Shown piece after piece: positions 45,704-53,900 of a DNA stretch of 64,000 bases. Where the stretch lies: NCBI RefSeq assembly GCF_036961565.1, contig NZ_JBAMDD010000004.1, forward strand, positions 282,008 to 346,007. The letters run 5' to 3'. How positions within the stretch are numbered: the first letter of the stretch is position 1; every line of letters begins with the position of its first letter. Made by a program: the position numbers and the translations under genes. The notes under the pieces were generated by a model that did no database searches, was not told the DNA's origin, and worked only from the letters and a program-made list of their open reading frames with translations. The DNA is from Chitinimonas sp036961565. Its GTDB lineage: Bacteria; Pseudomonadota; Gammaproteobacteria; Burkholderiales; Chitinimonadaceae.

Positions 45704-45754
45704 GGTGCTTCTTCCTCTCCAGAGGTAAGGGTAATTCATCGGACTGCGTCATGC

Positions 45755-46216
45755 TCAGCCCGGGGTAGGTTCAAACACAAACTTCCAGTCCTGATAGCGC
45801 TTGGCGCCCTCCAGGGCCTGCAAGGCGTCAGGAAAGCCGCCAGTCTTGATCGGTTGCTCCGTCGATAGCGAATACACGCCCTTCACCAGGCCATCCGGCG
45901 TCTTGACCAGCCCCCAATCGGCACTCCCCGTCATGGGGTCACGATATAGCCGACGCAGCGGCCGGCGGGTACGGGTTGCGCGATTATCCAGCAGTAAGGC
46001 CTGCAAGTCCGGCGGGTACTGCTTGCTGGTCCCGGGCGAGAACTGGTAGTAATCCTTGATCGCCTGCTGGTAGGCCAGGCCGGCAAACAACAGCTCTGCC
46101 TCGCGCTCCCGCCTGCCTGCCGTCTTGCTGTGCTCCAGCGCCCGCAGGCTGACCACCAACAGTACTGCCACGGCAAACAAGGCAATCAGATAGCTGTATC
46201 CACGCTGCTGACGCAT
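45755..46216 (-). CDS. Pseudopilin-like protein lacking Glu5
   Basis: The 153-residue protein has a type III-signal-like N-terminus RQQRG-YSYLIALFAVAVLL, but position 5 after Gly is Ile, not Glu; in T2SS that exception is seen in the tip pseudopilin GspK. The mature part has an AELLFAGLAYQQAIKDYYQFSPG helix, a Pro-rich region, and LRRLYRDPMTGSADWGLVKTPDG. Its length is far below GspK (about 300), so it is more likely a minor pseudopilin peculiar to this system class. Start at 46216, five bases after the previous gene. Confidence 0.75.
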   Translation of the reverse strand: MRQQRGYSYLIALFAVAVLLVVSLRALEHSKTAGRREREAELLFAGLAYQQAIKDYYQFSPGTSKQYPPDLQALLLDNRATRTRRPLRRLYRDPMTGSADWGLVKTPDGLVKGVYSLSTEQPIKTGGFPDALQALEGAKRYQDWKFVFEPTPG

Positions 46217-46220
46217 GGTG

Positions 46221-46589
46221 CTACCACTCGGAATACTTGGTGCCGCTCTTGCTATTGGGCGCTGTGCTACGTACATCGTAAACGCCCCCCAAGGTCGTAT
46301 CCTCCGGTGCTACTGACTTCCAGCCAGCCGCACTCTCGGTGAACGGGTCGATGGGGATAGCCCGCAGGTAGCGCTCCTTCACCAGGTCATTCAGCTCCTT
46401 GGGATAAGTACCCTTGTCGGTGTAGTACTTATCTATGGCATCTCGCATCAGGTACAGGTTCTCTCGCAGTACCGCTTCCTTGGTCCGCTCCAGATTGTTG
46501 AAGTACTTGGGCGCGGCTAATGACAGCAAGGTGGCGATAATGGCCATCGCAACCAATAGCTCGATTATGGTGAAGCCTTGTTTACGCAT
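46221..46589 (-). CDS. Type II secretion pseudopilin
   Basis: The 122-residue protein has the prepilin signal RKQG-FTIIELLVAMAIIATLLSLA with Glu5, then a helix (KEAVLRENLYLMRDAIDKYYTDKG) and YPKELNDLVKERYLRAIPIDPFTES, GGVYDVRS. This resembles GspG/PilE-like minor pilins. The upstream gene stop (TGA) overlaps its likely start region; the ATG at 46589 is chosen. Confidence 0.85.
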   Translation of the reverse strand: MRKQGFTIIELLVAMAIIATLLSLAAPKYFNNLERTKEAVLRENLYLMRDAIDKYYTDKGTYPKELNDLVKERYLRAIPIDPFTESAAGWKSVAPEDTTLGGVYDVRSTAPNSKSGTKYSEW

Positions 46590-46591
46590 GC

Positions 46592-47083
46592 TCACCACTC
46601 CTTGTAGGGCACGCCATTCAAGCCCTTTTTTTCTGATAGCGAGTACACATCGAAAACATCATCTCCACTGCGCGGTGCATCGGGGGGTGATTCAAAACTA
46701 CGCAAGCCCCAGCTAGCCTCGTTCGATGCCTCGTCATCCGTAAAGAAGGGATCTCGCGGCAGACGGCGCAGGAAATAGAGCTTGGCGCCATCGGGGTTCT
46801 TCTTGTCATCCACACCATTGACGAGATCCAGCAAGGTCGGTGGATAACCCGATCCATCTAGGCCCACCTCGATACGCCCTGCTGTTGCCGCCGCCTTGTA
46901 GGCATCGATGGCCTGGCGTATATCACGCAGGGACCGCCGGAGTTCATGCTCTTTGCTGCGCTGTACGGTTTTTTCGGCCAGCGGCATGGCCACGGCAGCC
47001 ATCAAGGCCAATATGGCCAGCGAAGCGAGCAGCTCAATAAAGCTGAAACCCGTCTGGCGCGCGCGTCGACGCAGCATAGCCAT
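46592..47083 (-). CDS. Type II secretion pseudopilin
   Basis: The 163-residue protein has RQTG-FSFIELLASLAILALMAAVAM with Glu5 and a GspG-like body: a helix (HELRRSLRDIRQAIDAYKAA), YPPTLLDLVNGVDD, LYFLRRLPRDPF and the end VYSLSEKKGLNGVPYKEW. Its C-terminus (KYSEW/YKEW-type) is similar to the preceding pseudopilin, suggesting duplication. Start at 47083, two bases after the secretin stop. Confidence 0.85.
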   Translation of the reverse strand: MAMLRRRARQTGFSFIELLASLAILALMAAVAMPLAEKTVQRSKEHELRRSLRDIRQAIDAYKAAATAGRIEVGLDGSGYPPTLLDLVNGVDDKKNPDGAKLYFLRRLPRDPFFTDDEASNEASWGLRSFESPPDAPRSGDDVFDVYSLSEKKGLNGVPYKEW

Positions 47084-47085
47084 GC

Positions 47086-49461
47086 TCAGGGCGCAATGCT
47101 CAGTCGATGTACCAAGGGCAAGGCAGGACGACCCACATTGCCCCCGCTGGCGATGGGAGTCATGCCGATGACACTGATCTCGGCCTCCTGCACGGCCTGC
47201 AAAGGCTTGAGCAACACCATCAATAGCGCGCCCTCGCCCTTGGCACCCGCGGCTTCCGCGCTGGCGGTGCCGACGGATACGCGACCGCTAGCCTTGTCGA
47301 TCAACTGGCTGAAATTGGATTTCCCAGCTTTGCTGAAGTATTCGCCCTCCTTGACCGACAGCACTTCAAACAGCGTCTTGTCGTAAGCCAGTTGCAGCGG
47401 CGCCGCACGTAGGGCCTCAGCGCTATCCAGGTGTAGAACCAGCGTTATCGTCTCACCCACCTTGGCCGCGGCGGGGCCTTTCCATTGCATCTTGACGCCC
47501 GGCACAACCGCCGGTGTGGGTTCCGCGCTCGCCGGTGCAGCGGGTGCGGCCGGGGCTACAGTCGTCTGTTTCACTTCGTCGGCAGGCTTGGCGGGCACAG
47601 CATTCGTCGGGGCGGTCTCCAGACTGCGCAGTTGCAAGGGCTTCAGCCGCAGATTGGCCTCCGTGCCCGACCAGAACGACTCTGCCGCGGGCTCCTTACG
47701 CTGGGCATTGCGTATCAGCCTAGGCGTAATCGAGAGAATAATTTCGGTCTTGTTACCGCTATCAGACTGCGACGAGAACAATCGCCCCAGCAGCGGTACA
47801 TCCCCCAGCAGCGGGATACGGCTGGCCGACGATCGATCTTCATCACGTATCAGCCCTGCCAGCACCTGGGTTTCACCATCCTTCAGGCGCAGCACGCTAT
47901 TGGCGGTACGCGTGCCTATCTCGTAGGCCAACGCCCCACGCGCTGTCTTGATCGAATTCACGACATTGCTGACTTCCAGGCCGACCTTGATGCCGATCTC
48001 GTCACGCATATGCACATCCGGCTCGACTTCCAGCTTCAGCCCCACATCCAGATACTGGACATTTTCGGATATGAAACCATCTGAGCTGGCTGTCGTCGTC
48101 ACCACAGGTACCTTGGAGCCGATCATGATCTTGGCCTTTTCCCTATCCTTGACCCGGATGCGGGGATTGGCCAGCAGATTGGCATCGCCATCGTTCTTTT
48201 CAAAACGGGCCGTCACGCTGGGCAAGGTCACGCCCAGATTGCTGGAGTTCAGGTTTTTCAGCTCGCTCAACTTGTAGAGTATGGGCGACGATTCGGAGCC
48301 ATCGCCGGTCGAGTTGCCGCTATTGGCAAAGGGCCTCACCGTCAGCGACTTGGGCAGGTCTATGCCCAGTTCCAGCATGCGCGTGCGGTTGACCTCCAGC
48401 ACCTCGACCTCCAGCATCACCTCCGGCTCATCCAGGTCATGCAGGGCAATCAGCTTCTCGGCCAGTGCAATGGTATCGGGCGTTTCGCGCAACATCAGCA
48501 TGTTGAGCTTGTCGTCCACAAACACTTCCTTGATCTTGAGCATGGACTTCAGCAAACCTGCGGTCTGCTTGGCCTCGGCGGTAGACAGATAGAACGCCCG
48601 CACCACCAGGTCCTGGTACTCCTTGGTCTTGGCCGAGGTATTGGGATAGACCAGCACGCTAGTGCTGTTTAATATCTTCTTGTCCAACTGGTTGGTGGTC
48701 AGGATCACATCAATGGCGTCCTCCAGCGTGGTCTGCTTGAGGAACACCGTGGTGCGCTGGTCACTTTTGACTTCTCGGTCAAAAATGAAATTGATCCCTG
48801 TCGTGCGGGACAAGGCCTCAAACACCATTTTCAGGCTGGCATCGCGAAACTCCAGATTGATGGGCTTCTTGTACAGGTTGCTCAAGCTGGGAGAGGTGAT
48901 CAGATCCTTGGCCTGTGCCGCATCCAGCTCGCGCTTCAAAGCCAACGCCTCAACATGGCCTGGGTGATTCTCCAGCGCCCGGCTCAGCAATTGTGCCGCC
49001 TGGCTGCTGTCACCTTTCTTGAGCGCCTCGCGCGCCTGCAGTGCTTGCTCATCGGCTTGCTTGAGCCGCAGCAAGCTCTCCAGCCCAGCCTTGGCACGGG
49101 CATGGTCTCGTTCATACTTCAAGATCAGCCGATAGTGCTGGGCCGCATCGCCCAGGCGCCCCTCTGCTGTCGCCACTTCGGCCTGCGCCAGCAAGCGGCG
49201 CGTGGCCACTTCGCGGTTACGCAGCCAGTCCTTGCGATAGATCACATCCTCGGGGTCCAGTTCGGCGGCCTTGCCCAGCTCTATCACCGCCTCGTCGTAC
49301 TGCCCCTTGTCCATCGCCTCCAGCCCAGAGCGATGATGGTAGTCCGCCGCGCAACCGCCCAGCAGCAGCAACACACCGGCAGCAGCGGCCGGTGCTGGGT
49401 TCCATTGCGTAGCCGTGGGCATAGCAATACGTACAGCGTTCAATAAATCAGATAACAGCAT
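47086..49461 (-). CDS. gspD: Lipoprotein secretin with TPR N-terminus and cohesin-like C-terminus
   Basis: The 791-residue protein forms the outer-membrane channel. An N-terminal lipobox (LLLLGGC, Cys about 37) is followed by a TPR-like helical region (GQYDEAVIELGKAAELDPED, ALENHPGHVEALALKRELDAA), N-domains (NLEFRDASLKMVFEALSRTT, VFLKQTTLEDAIDVILTTN, EVFVDDKLNMLMLRETPDTI), and the secretin core (LANPRIRVKDREKAKIMIG, VPVVTTT, VLAGLIRDEDRSSASRIPLLGDVP, TEIILSITPRLI). Residues about 650-791 look like a cohesin/BACON-type beta domain (VGETITLVLHLDSAEALRAAPLQLAYDKTL). No pilotin is needed if lipidated. The start could also be the Met at 49422. Confidence 0.9.
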   Translation of the reverse strand: MLLSDLLNAVRIAMPTATQWNPAPAAAAGVLLLLGGCAADYHHRSGLEAMDKGQYDEAVIELGKAAELDPEDVIYRKDWLRNREVATRRLLAQAEVATAEGRLGDAAQHYRLILKYERDHARAKAGLESLLRLKQADEQALQAREALKKGDSSQAAQLLSRALENHPGHVEALALKRELDAAQAKDLITSPSLSNLYKKPINLEFRDASLKMVFEALSRTTGINFIFDREVKSDQRTTVFLKQTTLEDAIDVILTTNQLDKKILNSTSVLVYPNTSAKTKEYQDLVVRAFYLSTAEAKQTAGLLKSMLKIKEVFVDDKLNMLMLRETPDTIALAEKLIALHDLDEPEVMLEVEVLEVNRTRMLELGIDLPKSLTVRPFANSGNSTGDGSESSPILYKLSELKNLNSSNLGVTLPSVTARFEKNDGDANLLANPRIRVKDREKAKIMIGSKVPVVTTTASSDGFISENVQYLDVGLKLEVEPDVHMRDEIGIKVGLEVSNVVNSIKTARGALAYEIGTRTANSVLRLKDGETQVLAGLIRDEDRSSASRIPLLGDVPLLGRLFSSQSDSGNKTEIILSITPRLIRNAQRKEPAAESFWSGTEANLRLKPLQLRSLETAPTNAVPAKPADEVKQTTVAPAAPAAPASAEPTPAVVPGVKMQWKGPAAAKVGETITLVLHLDSAEALRAAPLQLAYDKTLFEVLSVKEGEYFSKAGKSNFSQLIDKASGRVSVGTASAEAAGAKGEGALLMVLLKPLQAVQEAEISVIGMTPIASGGNVGRPALPLVHRLSIAP

Positions 49462-49470
49462 GGCAATCGA

Positions 49471-50016
49471 TTATTCCGATGCAGGCAGGGCAAGCTGCTG
49501 CTTGTCGCCCGTCGGCAAGTATTCAAATTCGATACGCTGGGCATCCAGGCCCAGCACCTTATACGTCGCCCCCAGGGTTTCCCCGACGCGGGCAATCAGG
49601 GTTTGCTCGCCCTGGCTCAGATACACCACTTGCTCACCGCCATCATGCAAGCGGCCCATGAATTTGAACGGCAAGGGAGGCGGCCCCGCCGGCTCTACCG
49701 GCAAAGCCGGCGCCACCACGACGGGCGCGGGAGCCGCCATCGGTAACGGGGGTGCTTGCCAATTACGGGGCGCAAATGGGTTGGCTACCATGGCTGGCAT
49801 CGCGACTTGGCTGGTTTGGCCGAGCGGAGCCCCCGGCGTGCGTGGTTGCCGCGTGGTCGGCTGGCGGCTCACAGGTGCCGCGACGACTTCTACCGTCGAC
49901 GCCGGTGTCGCCACTTCCGCCACGGCAACATCGTCTACCGGGTAAACCATGGCAACCACGGTCCCTGCAAGCAATGTCAACCAAAGCGCCCAGCGTTTTT
50001 GCTCAGCCTTGATCAC
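49471..50016 (-). CDS. PilP/GspC-type periplasmic connector protein
   Basis: The product (181 residues from the GTG at 50016) has one N-terminal membrane helix (KRWALWLTLLAGTVVAMVYP), a long Pro/Ala-rich periplasmic linker, and an HR-type C-terminal domain: PFKFMGRLHDGGEQVVYLSQGE, VGETLGATYKVLGLDAQRIEFEYLP. This matches PilP/GspC proteins that connect the inner platform with the secretin. A longer form from an ATG at 50052 would overlap the upstream gene by 50 bp; the GTG overlaps by 14 bp and leaves the normal short cytoplasmic stub. Confidence 0.78.
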   Translation of the reverse strand: MIKAEQKRWALWLTLLAGTVVAMVYPVDDVAVAEVATPASTVEVVAAPVSRQPTTRQPRTPGAPLGQTSQVAMPAMVANPFAPRNWQAPPLPMAAPAPVVVAPALPVEPAGPPPLPFKFMGRLHDGGEQVVYLSQGEQTLIARVGETLGATYKVLGLDAQRIEFEYLPTGDKQQLALPASE

Positions 50017-50575
50017 GGCGAACCTGACGGTAAAATGCCGATAGCGAGACATCGCAGCTCAGCTCCGCCACGCCGATATCCTCTCTGCTGCAATGGATAC
50101 CATCCAGCGTCACATTAGCCATGCCGATGCGCAGACCCTCCACAAACCGCCGTATTGCGGGGTAATCCGCCGACACCGACAGGCTGGCGCGATAACGCAA
50201 ATAAGGTAGCTTGCCTTTGTCGTCCAAGGTAAAGGTCACCTCATCCAACGGTAGCTTGGCCGCATCGGCGGCCTGCTGCAGATCGCCCATCAATTGCGCA
50301 CTGTTGAATACCGGGAAAACCGGCACCGAATGACCAGACAAGGCGACCACAGGCGCTGCCTTGGGGGCGGTACTCAGCGCGCGACGCTCGTGCTCGACCT
50401 TGTCCAGCATGTGGCCGCTGCGAGCATAGAACGCGGCAGCACACCCCAGTCCGACCAATGCCAGCAGCAAGGCGGCAGTAGGCCAAGGCTGCAGACGTAG
50501 CTGGCGGCGCAGGTAAAAAAGCCACTGTGCAGGGAGGTTGGACGGGGTCAAGCCGATGGTCCGGAGGGAGAACAA
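50003..50575 (-). CDS. PilO/GspM-type inner-membrane assembly protein
   Basis: The 190-residue product has a membrane helix (about residues 33-51, PTAALLLALVGLGCAAAFYA), a coiled coil and a ferredoxin-like domain (LMGDLQQAADAAKLPLDEVTF, YLRYRASLSVSADYPAIRRFVEGL, MANVTLDGIHCSRED), as in PilO. It opens the operon. The start is poorly defined: only TTG codons (50575 or 50551) precede the membrane helix, and there is no clear ribosome site, so the N-terminus is uncertain. Gene order here (O, P, secretin, pilins, F, E, M, N) differs from both gsp and pil operons. Confidence 0.7.
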   Translation of the reverse strand: MFSLRTIGLTPSNLPAQWLFYLRRQLRLQPWPTAALLLALVGLGCAAAFYARSGHMLDKVEHERRALSTAPKAAPVVALSGHSVPVFPVFNSAQLMGDLQQAADAAKLPLDEVTFTLDDKGKLPYLRYRASLSVSADYPAIRRFVEGLRIGMANVTLDGIHCSREDIGVAELSCDVSLSAFYRQVRRDQG

Positions 50576-50922
50576 AGGGCGGGATTATATACAGAAGAAA
50601 CTCTAAGTGTCTATAAAATAAGGAGTTTTACAAGACAGAGAGGTCAAATTCCAACGTAACCAATGTGACATGCCCGGGGATTTACGGACCAGCTGAAACT
50701 TGAGAGACCGGCCTCATGCAACCGGATGACCCTGCTCATTTTGCTGCTCTCTCTGAGGAAGCTGCGAGCGTGCCGCTGCTGCAATTGACTGACGGTGTGG
50801 GATGGGGGACCGAAACGCGTCGGCTCTCTGACTTGGCGGTCGAAAGTCGGTGAAATGCCTTCATTTCACCGACTTTCAGGCCTTGCTTTGTCAGTTGCAC
50901 TGGCGCCTTGAAACCACCATCC
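50576..50922. other. 347-bp gap between rhs1 and the secretion operon
   Basis: The right half holds a perfect hairpin just after the rhs1 stop; the left half holds an AT-rich stretch (50585-50640) that probably contains the operon promoter on the minus strand. A 45-codon plus-strand frame (50716-50853) has no recognisable product. No immunity gene for rhs1 is present. Confidence 0.5.
50842..50877. terminator. Hairpin 45 bp after rhs1
   Basis: A perfect 16-bp stem (GAAAGTCGGTGAAATG and its complement) with a four-base loop. No T-run follows on the minus strand; terminator function is plausible but not certain. Confidence 0.55.
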
Positions 50923-53900
50923 TTACTTCAGAAGGTCCTTCCATTCAGTATTGGTCGTATATCCAACCGTGCTGGTAACTGCCGCCCCCATGCCAAGCCC
51001 TAGTGCTGCGCTACCTGCAAGTCCACCTCGCTCTGAATAAGAAGCACTAAAACTTGTGCCTGCCACAGAAACTCCAGCCTCCGTAGTAATGCCATCGGTA
51101 TCTCCGAAATCACCTTTAAGCGCGGCACTTACTTCCATCCCAACAACGCGGCCTGTCCCGAAGTAACGCTGGACGCCAGATGTAGATATTGAAATTTTCC
51201 CGACAAAACCAGGTCCATATCCAACAGCCACTTCTGCACTAACTCCTACTTTCTGAATACCGGCTGTAATTATTTCCTTGTAGTCTTCGCGAGTAAAATC
51301 TGCGCTCACACCGCCAATGCGCGAAGCAATAGCAATATGCTTCGTCATCTTTGTGCATGCCTCTGAAGTACATTGAGGAATCGATACCGAACTATACTGA
51401 TTCAGCAACTTCTCCCCAGTAGACTCTTGTTTATAGGGAGACTTGCTTTGATCTATTGCTAACAGGTTTTCCTCTGTTAATGTACTTGCCGTATTGTTTG
51501 CCGATAGACTGGCGTTGTTAGCACGGCTCATTGTGGCGCTAGCAAAGATTTTGCCATTTTGCCCTATCGCCTTAACCGTTACAGTGCCATTGCCATTAAC
51601 TTTGACCACTACCGCCTTGGCCCCTTTAATTGAGCACCCCTCACCTTCGCACGGCTTCTCTTGCTTCTTGGGCGCCGGTGTAATCTTTTGTTTCTCACTG
51701 CCTACACCCGCAAAACCAGTCGGATCCGTCAGATTTGTTGGATTGTTCCAGACGTAGCTATACCGGTTGTAGCTCTGGCTATGCTCCGGGTCCTGGATCA
51801 ACGGGTCGGCGCTCATGAAGCGCGCGACCAGGGGCTCGTAGATACGGCCATTCATGTGCACCAAATCCAGCTCTTCCAACATCTCGTGGCCGGTGAAACC
51901 CTTGTTGTCCACCACACCTTCCAACGCGCTTTCCAATTCTTCTGGCGTATTACTGCCATCTAGGCTGCGGCGCTTGCCCCAGGCGTCGTAGGCGAACTTT
52001 TCAGTCAGTTTGCCTTGTGCATCCGTAATGGCGATAACAGAGCCGAGGCGGTCACGATGCGTCCAGTGCTGCTTTGTTTCGCCTTGGGCTTGATTGCCTT
52101 CGTATTGATCGACTTCCAAGCCGAGACTTGCTGGCCAGTAGGTCTTGACCTTAGTGGTGTTGCCGCGGGTTTCTACTTCCATTCCTTCGGCGTACCACAC
52201 AACACTACCGTCGCTACGCTCCTGGCGTACTCGCTGATGTTCCGGACCATAGACAAATTTACTCCAGACGCTACCTTTGCTCAGTTGCTGAGGCATGTCG
52301 AAGCTCGTCCAGGTCAGAACACGACTACCCTGCCCGTTCGCTTTGGTGACACGATCGAGGTTACCGTTGTCGTCGTAACTAAAGCTGCCGTAGCCAGGAA
52401 TACTCTGAACGGCGTGCGGGCGGGTGATCGCCTGCTGCGGATCGGTGGTCTTGCCTGGATAGACATAATCCCCGGTACCAACACCGGTCTTGTTCAACAG
52501 ATTACCAACCGCGTTGTATTGGTAGGTCTGCTGAACTTTGCCGGCGACATGCGCACTGGTCAGGCGATTGAGATCGTCGTAGCCGAACAGCTCGCTGAAA
52601 CCCGCGTGATCCAGCCACTGCTGGCTGCGTTGGCTCATATTGCCCAGTACATCGTACTGGTAGTCCTCGAACAGCAGCGTCTGGTTCTGGCTGTTCTTGA
52701 GCGTAGCATCATCCGGCAGACCAGTGTACCGGTTGTAAGTTTGCAGCTGAGTCAGAGCACCGCCCAAGCTGGCTTCAAGCACTCTGTTAACAGCGTCCTG
52801 TTTCTCGGCTTGCCACAGTACGGTATTGCCACGTTCAACCCTGGCCAGATAGCCGTAGGCGTTGTAGCGCTGATCATACTGCTTGGCAGATTGGCTACCG
52901 CGCTGCTGGCGACTGACAGCGGCACGGCCCCAGGCGTCATACTGGGTTTCGCGGCTATAACGGGTACTGCCCAACAGCGCTTCGGTTCGGTTGGGGCGGC
53001 CCAGATTGTCGTAACCATGACTACGGCTGTAGTCCTTTCCTTGCTCAGTGAAGGTATAGGCCTCGACCAACAGGCCGCAGCTCTTGCGAGCAGTACAGGC
53101 CAGGTTATCGCCACTACCAGCAGGAGTGCCTTCAGGCTGGTCGTAGATCCACCGACTGGTCAGATCGGGCTCCAAGCGCGCAGTCATACGCCCTAGGGTG
53201 TCGAACTGGAAGCGGGTGTAATGCAACGCCTGTTCGGCAACTGGCTTGCCAAGTGCAGCCTTGCGCTGCTTGGGGCTGATCTGTTGCAGCACTTGGCCGA
53301 TTGGATCGACGTCGTAATGAACCCAGCCAAGATCAGGGTCATGCAGATCGGTTTTATGACCCAGGCGGTTGTAGGCGATCTTGACGACATTGCCGACCGG
53401 GTCAGTCACCATGTCGAGATTTCCAAAAGGATCGCGGCCATAGGCGGTGACACCCTGCTTGGCATCCGTTGACTGGACCAACTGACCCAGCACATTACGC
53501 TGAGCAATACGGGTATGTCCCTTTGCATTGGTGTCGGTGACGATCAGGCCTGCATAACTGGTGGTGGCGGTTTTCTCCCTGCCTTGCTCGTCCAGCGTAG
53601 TGACAACCTTGACTCGGTCCAGAGCGTCATAGGACTTCCGGCTGGCGAGAATGGCGCCAGTACCTACAAAATGGGGCTGGTCCACTTCCCATATGCGGCC
53701 TAGGGTGTCATAGCGGCTATCCGTATGAACAACGGTGCCATCAAAGCTCCAACCTTGCGTGCGCAAAACACGGCCCTCGTGGTCGCTAAAGGCCAATGTG
53801 GGTACACCAATACGGTCTGTTCCCTTGAAACTGTCGGTCCAGCTGACAAGCTTCGCCCCCAGGTCCGAAGGGCAACCTACCCCGCAGACCTTGCTATAGA

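Noticed and set aside
50716..50853. 45-codon plus-strand frame as possible immunity gene for Rhs1
   Set aside because: Opposite strand, no ribosome site, too short and running into the hairpin.
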